NCBI GenBank assembly: GCA_016432725.1
Contig: JACJDG010000003.1
Location: 6,664,001-6,728,000, forward strand
Reading direction: 5' to 3'
Length of the DNA: 64,000 nucleotides
Origin: Streptomyces sp. DHE7-1
GTDB taxonomy: Bacteria > Actinomycetota > Actinomycetes > Streptomycetales > Streptomycetaceae
The notes under the pieces were generated by a model that was not told the origin of the DNA, searched no databases, and saw nothing but the letters and a program-made list of their open reading frames with translations. Made by a program: the position numbers and the translations under genes. This document shows positions 19,323-28,451 of this stretch, one piece after another. The stretch's first letter is position 1, and every line of letters begins with the position of its first letter.

Positions 19323-19378
19323 GCGGCTCCGCTCCCCCCAAGGACTGCTCGCGCCAACTGCTTCGCGGGGCACGAGGG

Positions 19379-19569
19379 CTTCGCGAGGAACTCGGCGTCA
19401 CCAACGACATCTTCGGCAAGTGGCACCGTGTTGCGTGCTGGCCGGTACAAGGATCGGCGATCTACTCGCGGTCCGGCCGGACAGTGCCGCCATCGACGTC
19501 GTTCACGAGATTAGCGCACTGCTGGGGACGCTCCGTGAGGTATCCGCGTCGGGGGAACCGGTGCTGTGA
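19379..19569 (+). pseudogene. Coding remnant of unknown family
   Basis: EELGVTNDIFGKWHRVA in one frame is followed one base off by LAGTRIGDLLAVRPDSAAID and VVHEISALLGTLREVSASGE, then a stop at 19569. The composition and continuity look like real protein rather than noise, but there is no start or upstream portion. I do not recognise it. Confidence 0.35.
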
Positions 19570-19653
19570 CCTCGTAAATGGGCGGGTGAGGAGCGGGTGG
19601 CGAGAGCGTTGAGGTCGCTTTGGACGGCTGCTGTTCACGTATGTGACTCGAAG

Positions 19654-19677
19654 CGGGCCGCTCAAGGCGGCGGCCCG
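19654..19677 (+). terminator. Short GC hairpin in the gene-fragment region
   Basis: CGGGCCGC (19654-19661) pairs with GCGGCCCG (19670-19677) around 8 nt. From here to 19900 no coding sequence can be supported. Confidence 0.4.
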
Positions 19678-19900
19678 TACTAAAGGTTGATCCCAAAGCA
19701 TGGGTGGCGTTGCTCGAAGTGGTATCGGCTGTTGCGCTGTGAGCCCGCCCGCCTGATGGCCAGGGCGGGAGGCGCTGTGCAGCTGCGCGCGACGGCCGCA
19801 CTTCTCACAGGGATGCGCGACCGCCGCTGTGAGGAAGAGCGCTCAGGTGATGGTGAGAGGGAACCGCCGCCCGCGCGACACAGGGCGACCCCGCCCCCGG

Positions 19901-20814
19901 CTACTCCGGTGGCGTAGGCGTCTCGGCGTTCCGGTACATCGCCTGGACGTCCAGCTCCAGTTGTACGGTCGGGCCGACGACCGCGATGCCGCGGGCCAGC
20001 ATGGAGCGCCAGTTGAGGGTGAAGTCCTCGCGGTGGAGCTCCGCCTTCGCCAGGGCCGCGCAGCGCAGCTCCTGCTCGTAGCCGCCGTTCACCGTGCCGA
20101 GGTACGTCGTGTCCAGGCCCACGGAGCGGCTGGTGCCGTGCATGGTGAGCGTGCCGTTCAGGGTCCAGCGGGAGCCGCCCCGGTAGACGAACCGGTTACT
20201 GGTGAAGTCGATGTACGGGTACCGCTCGACGTCCAGGAAGTCGGCCGAACGCAGGTGGTTGTCGCGGGTCTTGTTGCCCGTGGCGATGCTGGACGCGTCG
20301 ATGCGTACCGAGACCTGGGAGTCGGTCACGTCCGGGGTGACGCGGATGCCGCCCGTGAAGCGGGTGAAGCGGCCGTGGACGTGTGCCATGCCCACGTGCT
20401 TGGCGATGAAGCGGATCGCGGTGTGCGGCGGGTCGAACAACCAGGTCCCGGGCGGCGGGAGTTCCAGCTGACGGGCGGGCACCAGTGCGATGCGAGCCGG
20501 GGTGAGGGGGTACCGGCGGCCATCTCCACGTTGCTGCGGGCCGGGGTGAGCCCCTCGGCCGATGCCATCACGCTGTAGGTGCCGGCCGGCAGAGCCGCCA
20601 TGAACAGGCCGTACGGGTCGGTGGTGCCGCGCGCGACCACGCGGTGGCTGTCCAGCGCGGTGACCGTGATCTCGGCGCCGGGCATGGGCTGCCCCATGGG
20701 ATCGACGACCTCGCAGCCGTACGCCCCCGCGCCGGCCGGCAGGGGTACCGACAGGCCCGGCGTGGCACCGGATCCGTCGCGGGAACGCCGACGCCGGAGC
20801 AGTCCGAGGGCCAT
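19901..20814 (-). CDS. YceI-family lipocalin-like protein with an N-terminal regulatory-like beta domain (one apparent frameshift)
   Basis: About 304 residues. The first 110 form a carboxypeptidase-regulatory-like beta sandwich (YGCEVVDPMGQPMPGAEITV ... GLFMAALPAGTYSVMASAEG). A YceI domain follows (GTWLFDPPHTAIRFIAKHVG ... GRFTRFTGGIRV ... FLDVERYPYIDFTS ... LTMHGTSRSV), which in the family binds isoprenoid-like lipids. There is no signal peptide. The frame breaks at the five-G run 20506-20510, in a position equivalent to AAGTP/LTPARIAL. ATG 20814 has AAAGG upstream; GTG 20823 is an alternative. This fusion architecture is known in actinomycetes. It is divergent from the YcnI gene. Confidence 0.82.
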
Positions 20815-21354
20815 GCTGTTCACCTTTCCTCGTACGTGTCGCCACCGCGGGACCCCGTCGTGCGTCGGTGTCCCACGGTCGCCGGTACACGCCCGTCATT
20901 GGTTGCGGGCGCGATGATGTCCACTATTCAACGATCATAGGCGGGCGGTGTGGGGAGGGCCGTCGCTGAGGGTGGGTTGTGGATAGGGCCTGCTGGGTGC
21001 TGAATCGCCTTGAAACGCCGTGATCATGGGCCGCGCGGTCGTTGTTGACCCGTGTTGATTTGCATCGGTGCTGTGGCGAAGGACACCCGGAACGGGGCCT
21101 TGTTCACGGGTGTCTCGCGAATCCGTCACGGAGCCCACACCTGCCACCGCCTCCCATGCCGGGCGGCTCGATCGCGTCTCCCCTGGACGGGGCTGCAGCG
21201 GTGCTGGGCAACGCAAAGGACGAACTGACGCGTTCGAGTGACCTTCTGCTGCCGTGGGGGATGCGGAGGTGCGCCGGGAGCGCGGTCTCCCAGTCGTCAA
21301 CTGAACCGGATTTCGATGCCGTACGTATCTCTCGGCGTGCAAGGATCGCTCACC
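20815..21354. other. 540-bp divergent spacer without a supported gene
   Basis: No frame here has plausible protein features. A TATGAT hexamer on the minus strand near 20935-20940 could be the -10 of the YceI gene. The remainder holds the YcnI promoter, which I cannot place. Confidence 0.4.
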
Positions 21355-21381
21355 GTGAGCGCTACGGAGATCCACTCAGCC

Positions 21382-22113
21382 ATGTCCGCCATGCCCGCTA
21401 ACCGCACCCTCATGCGCCGGGCCGGGGCCGTCGTCGCCCTGGGGGCCGCCGGTGTTCTCGCCGCGGCCGGTGTCGCGTCCGCGCATGTCACCGTCCACCC
21501 GGAGAGCTATGCCAAGGGGGCCACGGACGGTGTGCTGACGTTCCGGGTGCCGAACGAGGAGGACGGTGCCTCCACCAGCAAGGTGCAGGTCTTCCTGCCG
21601 ACCGACCACCCTGTCCTCGGCGTTCTCGTGCGTCCGCGCGACGGGTGGACGCCGAAGGTGACCACCACCAAGCTGAAGACGCCGGTGAAGACCGACGACG
21701 GGACCATCACCGAGGCCGTCTCCCAGATCACCTGGACCGGCGGGAAGATCGGGGCGGGGGAGTACGAGGACTTCGACGTCGCCTTCGGGGAACTTCCGGA
21801 CAGTACGAGCCAGTTGACGTTCAAGACGCTCCAGACCTACTCCGACGGCAAGGTCGTCCGGTGGATCGAGGCGCCCAGTGGCGGTGAGGAGGCGGACGAT
21901 CCGGCACCCACGCTCAAGCTGACGGAGGGCGGCGGGGAGGCCGCCGCCCCCGCGGCTGCGAAGAGCGGCGACACCGGCGGCCCGAAGGTGGCCGACGGGA
22001 CCGACGACACCGCTCGGGAGCTGGGCATCGGCGGGCTTGTCGTAGGTGTGCTCGGGCTGGCCGCGGCGGCCTTCGCCATCGTGCGCGGGCGGTCCCCGAA
22101 GACCGACGCGTAG
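21382..22113 (+). CDS. YcnI-like copper-binding secreted protein
   Basis: 243 residues. The signal peptide (AGAVVALGAAGVLAAAGVASA) leaves a new N-terminal His (HVTVHPESY), the mono-histidine brace that binds Cu(II) in YcnI/DUF1775 proteins. The conserved Trp is in ITWTGGKI. The domain spans to about residue 165, followed by a Glu/Ala/Gly linker and a C-terminal membrane span (IGGLVVGVLGLAAAAFAIV) with a basic end, so the protein is anchored. GTG 21355, with AAGGA nine bases upstream, is an equally possible start. In this family the neighbours are usually copper genes (copC/copD, SCO), which are absent here. Confidence 0.85.
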   Translation: MSAMPANRTLMRRAGAVVALGAAGVLAAAGVASAHVTVHPESYAKGATDGVLTFRVPNEEDGASTSKVQVFLPTDHPVLGVLVRPRDGWTPKVTTTKLKTPVKTDDGTITEAVSQITWTGGKIGAGEYEDFDVAFGELPDSTSQLTFKTLQTYSDGKVVRWIEAPSGGEEADDPAPTLKLTEGGGEAAAPAAAKSGDTGGPKVADGTDDTARELGIGGLVVGVLGLAAAAFAIVRGRSPKTDA

Positions 22114-22122
22114 CCGATCCGG

Positions 22123-23142
22123 TCAGCGGCGGATCAGGCCCAGGTCCGTCGCCGTCGCCACGGCGGCCGTGCGGGAGTCCACGCCGAGTTTGGTGTAGGT
22201 GCGGGCCAGATGGGACTTGACGGTGCCCTCGGTGAGGTGGAGCCGCCGGCCGATCGCCTGGTTGGAGAGGCCCTGCGCGACCAGGGTCAGGACCTCCGTC
22301 TCACGCCGGGTCAGGGCGACGGCGGGTGCGCGGAGGCGGTTCATCAGGCGGTCGGCGACGGTCGGCGCCAGCGCGGTGCGGCCCGCGGCGGCCGTGCGTA
22401 CCGCCGCCGCCAGCTCCTCGGGGTGTGCGTCCTTGAGGAGATAGCCGGTGGCGCCCGCCTCGATGGCGGGCAGCGTGTCGGCGTCGGAGTCGTAGGTGGT
22501 GACGATCAGGACCCGCGGCGCGCCGGGGCGGGCGGTGATGAGCGCGGTGGCCTCGGCGCCTCCCATGCCCGCGCCGAACTGAAGGTCCATCAGGACCACG
22601 TCGATGTCACCCTCGGCGGCGCGGGTGACCGCGGCCTCGGCGGTGGCGGCCTCGGCCCGCACGACGATGCCGGGCTCGGTCTCCAGCACGGCGCGCAGCC
22701 CGGCCCGTACCACCGGGTGGTCGTCGGCCAGCAGCAGACGGATGGGGCCGCCGGACATGGTGGGGGAGGGGGCGCCGGGCACGTCTCGGCTGGGTTCGCG
22801 GGGTACGGCCGGCCGCGGGTTGCCGGTCGCTTCCTGACTGGGCTTGCGGGGCACATCCGGGCCAGGGTTGCGGGACACGTCCGGGCTGGGGTCGACGGGC
22901 ACATCCGGGCCAGGGTTGCGGGACACGTCCGGGCTGGGGTCGACGGGTACGTTCGGCCTGGGGCCGTCGGTCACGTCCGGGCTGGGGTCGCCGGGTACGT
23001 TCGGCTTGGAGCCGTCGGTCACGTCCGGGCTGGGGTCGCCGGGTACGTTCGGCTTGGAGCCTTCGGTCACGTCCGGGCCGGGGTCGCCGGGTACGTCCGG
23101 CCTGGGGTCGCCGGTCAAGTCCGGCCTGGGGCTGTCGGTCAC
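22123..23142 (-). CDS. NarL/LuxR-type response regulator with a repetitive N-terminal extension
   Basis: 339 residues if started at GTG 23142, which overlaps the kinase stop as GTGA. The receiver domain starts near residue 130 (IRLLLADDHPVVRAGL). The phosphoacceptor Asp is in VLMDLQFG, followed by TTYDSD and YLLKDA. A LuxR HTH (LTRRETEVLTLVAQGLSNQA) ends the protein. The first 128 residues are eight Pro/Asp-rich 16-residue repeats. The alternative start ATG 22758 gives a normal-sized 211-residue regulator but has no ribosome site, whereas GTG 23142 is coupled to the kinase. It probably regulates the exporter gene pair downstream of the kinase promoter, by analogy with similar modules. Confidence 0.82.
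   Translation of the reverse strand: MTDSPRPDLTGDPRPDVPGDPGPDVTEGSKPNVPGDPSPDVTDGSKPNVPGDPSPDVTDGPRPNVPVDPSPDVSRNPGPDVPVDPSPDVSRNPGPDVPRKPSQEATGNPRPAVPREPSRDVPGAPSPTMSGGPIRLLLADDHPVVRAGLRAVLETEPGIVVRAEAATAEAAVTRAAEGDIDVVLMDLQFGAGMGGAEATALITARPGAPRVLIVTTYDSDADTLPAIEAGATGYLLKDAHPEELAAAVRTAAAGRTALAPTVADRLMNRLRAPAVALTRRETEVLTLVAQGLSNQAIGRRLHLTEGTVKSHLARTYTKLGVDSRTAAVATATDLGLIRR
22744..23127 (-). repeat. Eight tandem 48-bp units encoding 16-residue Pro/Asp repeats
   Basis: Successive units read GPDVTEGSKPNVPGDP, SPDVTDGSKPNVPGDP, SPDVTDGPRPNVPVDP, SPDVSRNPGPDVPVDP and SPDVSRNPGPDVPRKP, decaying at both ends. The period is exactly 48 nt with no frame-breaking change, so the frame has been maintained across the array. 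Confidence 0.85.
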
Positions 23143-24412
23143 GGGTGGGCCTCGGGTCGCTCGGGTCGTTCGGTTCGCTCGGGTTCGACTGCTTGGGGCG
23201 TGTGTGCGCCCGGGGCGCGTGGGTTCAGAGGCAGCCGGGCTGACAGGGACGTGCCCCGGCCCGGGGACGAGCCGATGGTGAGGGTGCCGCCCAGGGCGGC
23301 CAGCCGAGCGCGCATCGCGGCGAGGCCGAAGCCTCCGTCGTCCGGGTCGGGGGACGGCAGCGCGTCGGGGTCGAAGCCGGTGCCGTCGTCGGCGATGTCC
23401 ACGCAGACGTGGTCGTCCAGGTGGGTGAGGGTGACGTCCGCGGTGGTGGCGCCGGCGTGGCGGACGGTGTTGGCCAGGGCGGACTGGGTGATCCGCAGGA
23501 GGGCCACCTCGTGCGCGGTGGGCAGGGGGCCGGGGCGCCGGTGACGTGGAAGCGGACGGTGAGGGGGTGGCGGGCGGAGGTCGTGGCGCACAGGCGTTCC
23601 AGGGCGCCGGCCAGCGTGGTGCCCTCCAGGGCCGGCGGGGTGAGGGCCGCGACGAAGCGACGGGCCTCGGCGAGGTTGTCCACGGCCGCCTGCCGGGCCT
23701 GGTCCACATGGCGGGCGGCGGCCTCGGGCCGCTCCGGCAGGGCGCGCTCGGCGGCGCGCAGCAGGAGCTGGATGCTGGACAGGCCCTGGGCGAGGGTGTC
23801 GTGGATCTCGCGGGCCAGCCGTTCGCGTTCGGCGAGCACTCCGGCGGTGTGCTGGGCCCGGGCCAGGTCGGCGCGGGTGGCCGTCAGCTCCTCGATCAGC
23901 CGGCGGCGCTGTTCGCTCTCCCGGTACAGGGCCTGGTACCCCCACACCACCGCGACGGCCACGGCGGCGCCCAGCGCCGGGCCGATCACCATCGCGACGC
24001 TGAAGGCTTGCTGGTGGGCGGCGAAGGCGGTGATCGCCGCCAGCGCGGTCGCCACGACCGCTGCCAGGGCGGACCGGCGCGGCAGCAGGTGGAGCTGGAG
24101 GAAGTACAGCGGGAAGGCCAGCCAGACGCCGTCGGCGGACAGGGCCAGCAGCACCAGCCAGGAGGCGCCGAGGCAGGACAGCCACACCGTCGCCGACCGC
24201 CGTGACCGGCGTACACCGGGTAGCAGCGGGCCGGCCGCGTACACCAGACCGCAGGCGACGGCGGCGGCGACGGTCGCCCCGGGATGCGGCCCGCCGTCGG
24301 TCAGGGCCCGCCCGGCGGCCAGCGCGAGCAGGCCGGCGATCAGCAGGTGCAGGCACCAGGCCAGGACCCGGCCGGTCGGGATCGGGGCGGGGGCGGGGGG
24401 AGAGGAGTTCAC
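23139..24412 (-). CDS. Sensor histidine kinase, NarX/DesK type (one apparent frameshift)
   Basis: About 424 residues. The N-terminal half holds five or six membrane spans with short loops, so it probably senses the membrane or a ligand within it. The HisKA_3 dimerisation helix carries the phosphorylated His in ERERLAREIHDTLAQGLSSI. The HATPase domain has NTVRHAGA, DDGTGFDP and GGFGLAAMRARLAALGG. The frame breaks at the five-G run 23525-23529 (RFHVTGAP to LPTAHEVALLRI). The start is GTG 24412 with only a weak ribosome site. It is translationally coupled to the response regulator and divergent from the FtsX/ATPase exporter, which suggests antibiotic- or peptide-induced export. Confidence 0.85.
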
Positions 24413-24595
24413 AGTGCGTCCAGGCTACGGAGGCGGACCCCCGAGGGCCTCCATCGAAAGTTACAACCCGGATGCCGTCTTTCCGGCCGGTGAAGTGGGG
24501 TCCCTTGCCAGATGCCCGGCCGGGCGGCCGTCGGCGACGGTGGGGGCGTACCGATTCGACCACCGCTTCCGTCGTTGAGAGGACAGGCCACCCCC

Positions 24596-25684
24596 GTGTT
24601 CGTCGCCTGGAGAGACCTGAGGTTCGCCAAGGGGCGCTTCGCCCTGATGGGAACCGTCATCGTGCTGATCACCCTGCTGGTCGGTCTGCTGTCCGGGCTG
24701 ACGGCCGGGCTCGGCAGGCAGAACGTCTCCGCGATCACCGGGCTGCCGGCGGACCGGATCGCCTTCCGGGCCCCCACCGGCGGGCAGGGCCTGTCCTACT
24801 CCGAGTCCACCGTCACCGCACGCCAGTGGCGGCAGTGGGCCGAGGCGCCCGGCGTCGAGCGTGCCGAACCGCTGGGGATAACCACGACCAGGGCCACCGC
24901 CGGGGCCCGGAGCACCGCGGTCTCCGCGTTCGGCGTCGAGCCCGGTTCCCCGCTCGCTCCGGACGGCGGACGGATCGACGACCGGTCCGCGGTGCTGTCC
25001 ACCACGGCCGCCGACGACCTCGGTCTCGCCCCCGGCGGCTCCCTCACCCTGGCCGGGCACCGGCTGACCGTCGCCGCCGTACGGGGCGACGCCTCCTTCA
25101 GCCACACCCCGGTGATCTGGACCAGCCTGGACACCTGGCGGCGGACCGCGCCGCCCACGGACGCCGCGGACGGCGCCACCGCCACCGTCATCGCCCTGCG
25201 CACCACCGCGGGGGCCGACCTCACGGCCACCGACCGGCGGGCCGGCACCAGGGCGGTCTCCGTCGAGGACTCGCTCTCCGCGATCGGCTCCTACACCTCG
25301 GAGAACGGCTCCCTGCAGCTCATGCGCGGTTTCCTGTTCGCCATCTCGGCGCTGGTCATCGGGGCCTTCTTCACCGTGTGGACCATCCAGCGCAGCGGCG
25401 ACGTCGCCGTCCTCAAGGCGCTCGGCGCCTCCACCGCGAGCCTGCTCGGGGACGCCCTGGGCCAGGCCGTCGTCCTGCTGGTCGGCGGCACCGCGGCCGG
25501 CACCGGCATCGCCGCCGCCGTCGGCGCCCTCGTCGCCGGCTCGGACGTACCGTTCCTGCTCAGCCCGGGCACGGTACTGCTGCCCGCCGCGGTGATGGTC
25601 CTGCTCGGCAGCCTCGGTGCCGGCCTGTCCATCCGCCGCATCACCTCCGTCGACCCGCTGACCGCCCTGGGGAGCGCCCGATGA
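24596..25684 (+). CDS. FtsX-like ABC transporter permease
   Basis: 362 residues from GTG 24596, with GAGAGGA upstream. The MacB/FtsX plan is clear: one N-terminal span (LMGTVIVLITLLVGLLSGLT), a large extracellular domain (about 45-235), then three C-terminal spans with FLFAISALVIGAFFTVWTIQ and KALGAST, ending SIRRITSVDPLTALGSAR. Proteins of this type export lipids, peptides or drugs, or act mechanically on partner proteins. Its stop overlaps the ATPase start (ATGA). The divergent kinase/regulator pair is the likely regulator. Confidence 0.88.
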   Translation: MFVAWRDLRFAKGRFALMGTVIVLITLLVGLLSGLTAGLGRQNVSAITGLPADRIAFRAPTGGQGLSYSESTVTARQWRQWAEAPGVERAEPLGITTTRATAGARSTAVSAFGVEPGSPLAPDGGRIDDRSAVLSTTAADDLGLAPGGSLTLAGHRLTVAAVRGDASFSHTPVIWTSLDTWRRTAPPTDAADGATATVIALRTTAGADLTATDRRAGTRAVSVEDSLSAIGSYTSENGSLQLMRGFLFAISALVIGAFFTVWTIQRSGDVAVLKALGASTASLLGDALGQAVVLLVGGTAAGTGIAAAVGALVAGSDVPFLLSPGTVLLPAAVMVLLGSLGAGLSIRRITSVDPLTALGSAR

Positions 25685-26363
25685 GCCTCGAGCTGACCGA
25701 CATCACCCTCACCTACGCGGACGGCGAGACCCGGCTGACCGCTCTCGACCGGGTCACGCTCCAGGTCCCCGGGGCAGCCTCACCGCGGTCGTCGGCCCCT
25801 CCGGCTCCGGCAAGTCCAGCCTGCTGGCCGTCGCCGCCACCCTGATCACGCCCGACGCCGGAACCGTGACCATCGACGGCACGTCCACCACGGGACTGAG
25901 CCGCGGCGAACTGACCGAGCTGCGCCGTCACCGGATCGGCATCGTCTTCCAGCAGCCCAACCTGCTGCCCTCCCTCACCGCCGCCGAACAGCTCCAGGTC
26001 ATGGCCCGGATCGACGGCCGGAGCCCCGGCCGGGCCCGCGGGCGTGCCCTGGAACTCCTCGACGCGGTGGGCCTTGCGGACCGGGCCCACCGCCGGCCCC
26101 ACCAGCTCTCCGGCGGCCAGCGCCAGCGCGTCAACATCGCCCGCGCCCTGATGAACGACCCCACCGTCCTGCTGGTCGACGAACCCACCAGCGCCCTCGA
26201 CCACGAACGCGGCGCCGCGGTCATCGGGCTGATCACCCGGCTCACCCGGCAGCGGGCCACCGCCACCGTCCTGGTCACCCACGACCGCACCCACCTGACC
26301 GCCGCCGACCGGATCGCCGAGGTCCACGACGGACGCCTCCGCCGCCCCGCACCGACCGGCTGA
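25681..26363 (+). CDS. ABC transporter ATPase partner of the FtsX permease (one apparent frameshift)
   Basis: About 227 residues, MacB/LolD class. Walker A reads GPSGSGKS, the Q-loop is in GIVFQQPNLLPSLTAAE, the signature is LSGGQRQRVNIARAL, Walker B is VLLVDEPTSALD and the H-loop is VLVTHD. The frame breaks at the four-G run 25771-25774, so LQVPGG and SLTAVVGPSGSGKS lie in different frames in this sequence. It is coupled to the permease by ATGA and its 3' end faces a convergent lipid-type transferase. Confidence 0.88.
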
Positions 26364-26404
26364 CGGCGCGAGACGGCGGAGGCGTGCCGGTGTCCCAGGC
26401 GCCC

Positions 26405-27220
26405 TCAGCGCGTGGCCAGCTCCAGCTCCCGCACCAGCGGCTCGCCGACCGCTCCCTGGCCGACCGCCTCCTCGGCGACCGCCCCCTCGCGGACCGTCCG
26501 CCCGCCGTCCGCGCGGGAGCCGCGCCACAGCCACAGCACGTCCCGGCCGAACGACCACACCAGCGAGCCCAGTGACAGCGCCACGATCGCCAGGTTCACC
26601 GGATGCGGCAGCAACTCCGCGCCGGCCAGCAGCAGGCATATGCCCTGGAGGGCGGCGACCGTCTTGCGGGCGAAGGACGGCGGCAGGGACGCGTTCAGCC
26701 ACGGGGCGACGCGGGCCGCCGCCACGAACGCGTACCGCATGCCGCCGATCAGCAGGACCCAGGGCCCCTGCTGCGTCGCCACGTACACGCTCAGCACCAG
26801 GATCAGGAACGCGTCGACCTCCATGTCGAAGCGGGCGCCCAGCGCGGTGGAGGTGCCGGTGCGGCGGGCCACCTTGCCGTCGACGCCGTCCAGCAGCAGC
26901 GCCACGGCGGTCAGACCGACCAGCAGCGTCACCGGCGGCGCGCTCTCGAAGGAGTCCGCGACCAGAGCGGTCACCCCGCCCACCAGGGTGGCCCGGCCGA
27001 GGGTCACCCGGTTGGCCGGGCCGAACGAGCTGAGCCGGGAGCGGTGCAGGGCGCGGGACAGGACCGCCCAGGTGGCGAACGCGAAGACCAGCCCCGTCAG
27101 CCAGCCGGCCGGCCCCATGCCGATCGCCGACCCGAGCAGGGCGAGCAGCAGGAGCTGTACGCCCGCTCCGACAGCGGTCTCCTGCTGGAGCCTCGCGTCA
27201 TACGTGTTGTTCAGGGCCAC
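26405..27220 (-). CDS. CDP-alcohol phosphatidyltransferase family protein
   Basis: 271 residues from GTG 27220, with GGAGGG six bases upstream. The CDP-alcohol phosphotransferase motif is intact (DGVDGKVARR ... GARFDMEVD, with all four metal Asp residues), set in six or so membrane spans. Such enzymes transfer a phospho-alcohol from CDP-activated donors to an acceptor alcohol. The acceptor cannot be predicted. It is divergent from the oxidoreductase that opens the GTP-derived cluster and shares its 107-bp intergenic region, so it may belong to the same pathway. Confidence 0.82.
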   Translation of the reverse strand: MALNNTYDARLQQETAVGAGVQLLLLALLGSAIGMGPAGWLTGLVFAFATWAVLSRALHRSRLSSFGPANRVTLGRATLVGGVTALVADSFESAPPVTLLVGLTAVALLLDGVDGKVARRTGTSTALGARFDMEVDAFLILVLSVYVATQQGPWVLLIGGMRYAFVAAARVAPWLNASLPPSFARKTVAALQGICLLLAGAELLPHPVNLAIVALSLGSLVWSFGRDVLWLWRGSRADGGRTVREGAVAEEAVGQGAVGEPLVRELELATR

Positions 27221-27327
27221 CGCACACCCTCCGGCCGAGTGACAGAGTCGATCAACGCCGCGTACTGTGCGCGGCCTGTGCACATCTCGGTACGTGAACA
27301 ACTTCCCGATCGTTCAGGAGGATGCCG

Positions 27328-28340
27328 ATGAACCGGTCGGCCCGCGCGTTCTGGCTGAGCTCCCCGGGGCCGGTGAGCTGCGCGACGTCACCCTCGCGGA
27401 GCCGGGCGAGGGCGAGGTCCTGGTCCGCGCGCTGTACTCCGGAGTGAGCCGCGGCACGGAGACCCTGGTCTTCCGCGGCAGCGTGCCCGAGTCCCAACAC
27501 GCCGTGATGCGGGCGCCGTTCCAGGAGGGCGACTTCCCCGCGCCGGTGAAGTACGGGTACCTGAACGTCGGCGTCGTCGAGGAGGGCCCGCGAGAGCTGA
27601 TCGGCCGTACGGTCTTCTGTCTGTATCCGCATCAGTCCCGTTACGTCGTTCCGGTGAACGCCGTGACCGTGGTGCCCGACCGGGTGCCCGCCGAGCGTGC
27701 CGTGCTCGCCGGGACCGTGGAGACCGCCGTGAACGCCCTGTGGGACGCGTCGCCCCTCATCGGCGACCGGATCGCGGTGGTCGGCGGCGGCATGGTCGGC
27801 TGCTCGGTCGCCGCGCTGCTCGCCCGCTTCCCCGGCGTACGGCTGCAGCTCGTCGACGCCGACCCGGCCCGCGCCGAGACCGCCGAGGCGCTCGGCGTCG
27901 ACTTCGCCACCCCCGGCAGCGCGCTCGGCGGATGCGACCTCGTGGTGCACGCCAGCGCCACCGAACAGGGTCTCACCCGTGCCCTGGAACTCCTCGCCCC
28001 CGAGGGCACGGTCGTCGAACTCAGCTGGTACGGCGACCGGCGCGTCAGCCTGCCGCTCGGCGAGGCCTTCCACTCCCGCCGGCTCACCGTGCGCAGCAGC
28101 CAGGTCGGCACCGTCTCCCCGGCCGCCCGTGCCGGCCGGGGCTACGCCGAACGGCTGGCGCTCGCCCTCGACCTGCTCGCCGACCCGGCCCTGGACGCCC
28201 TCATCACCGGCGAGAGCTCCTTCGAGGAACTTCCGGAGCTGATGCCCAGGCTCACCTCCGGTGAGATACCGGCCCTGTGCCACCGCATCACCTATCCCGG
28301 CAGCGGGCCGGCCCGGACCGGCAGCAGCGGCCTGACCTGA
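27328..28340 (+). CDS. MDR-superfamily oxidoreductase, zinc-free (one apparent frameshift)
   Basis: About 337 residues starting MNRSARAFWLSSPGAGELRD, with AGGAGG six bases before ATG 27328. The frame breaks at the four-G run 27366-27369; without the repair the N-terminus would be read from a GTG further upstream in a poor context. It is a medium-chain dehydrogenase with the GroES-like half (LYSGVSRGTETLVFRG) and an NAD(P)-binding Rossmann half (IAVVGGGMVGCSVAALL). The usual catalytic zinc Cys (GVCGTD region) is replaced by SRGTE, as in BchC-like and quinone-reductase-like members. It is the first gene of the cluster, and its substrate is unknown. Confidence 0.82.
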
Positions 28341-28451
28341 GAAAAGAGTGAGAGGGGGCTGAACACGGGGAAGCGAGGAGCCGTACTACACGGCAATCCC
28401 CGGCAGGTGACCGCCGGGGCATCAGACGCGCCGCACCTGGAGGGTCGTCCG

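Noticed and set aside
22838..23130. CRISPR-like repeat array
   Set aside because: The 48-bp units are contiguous without spacers and encode an in-frame peptide repeat.
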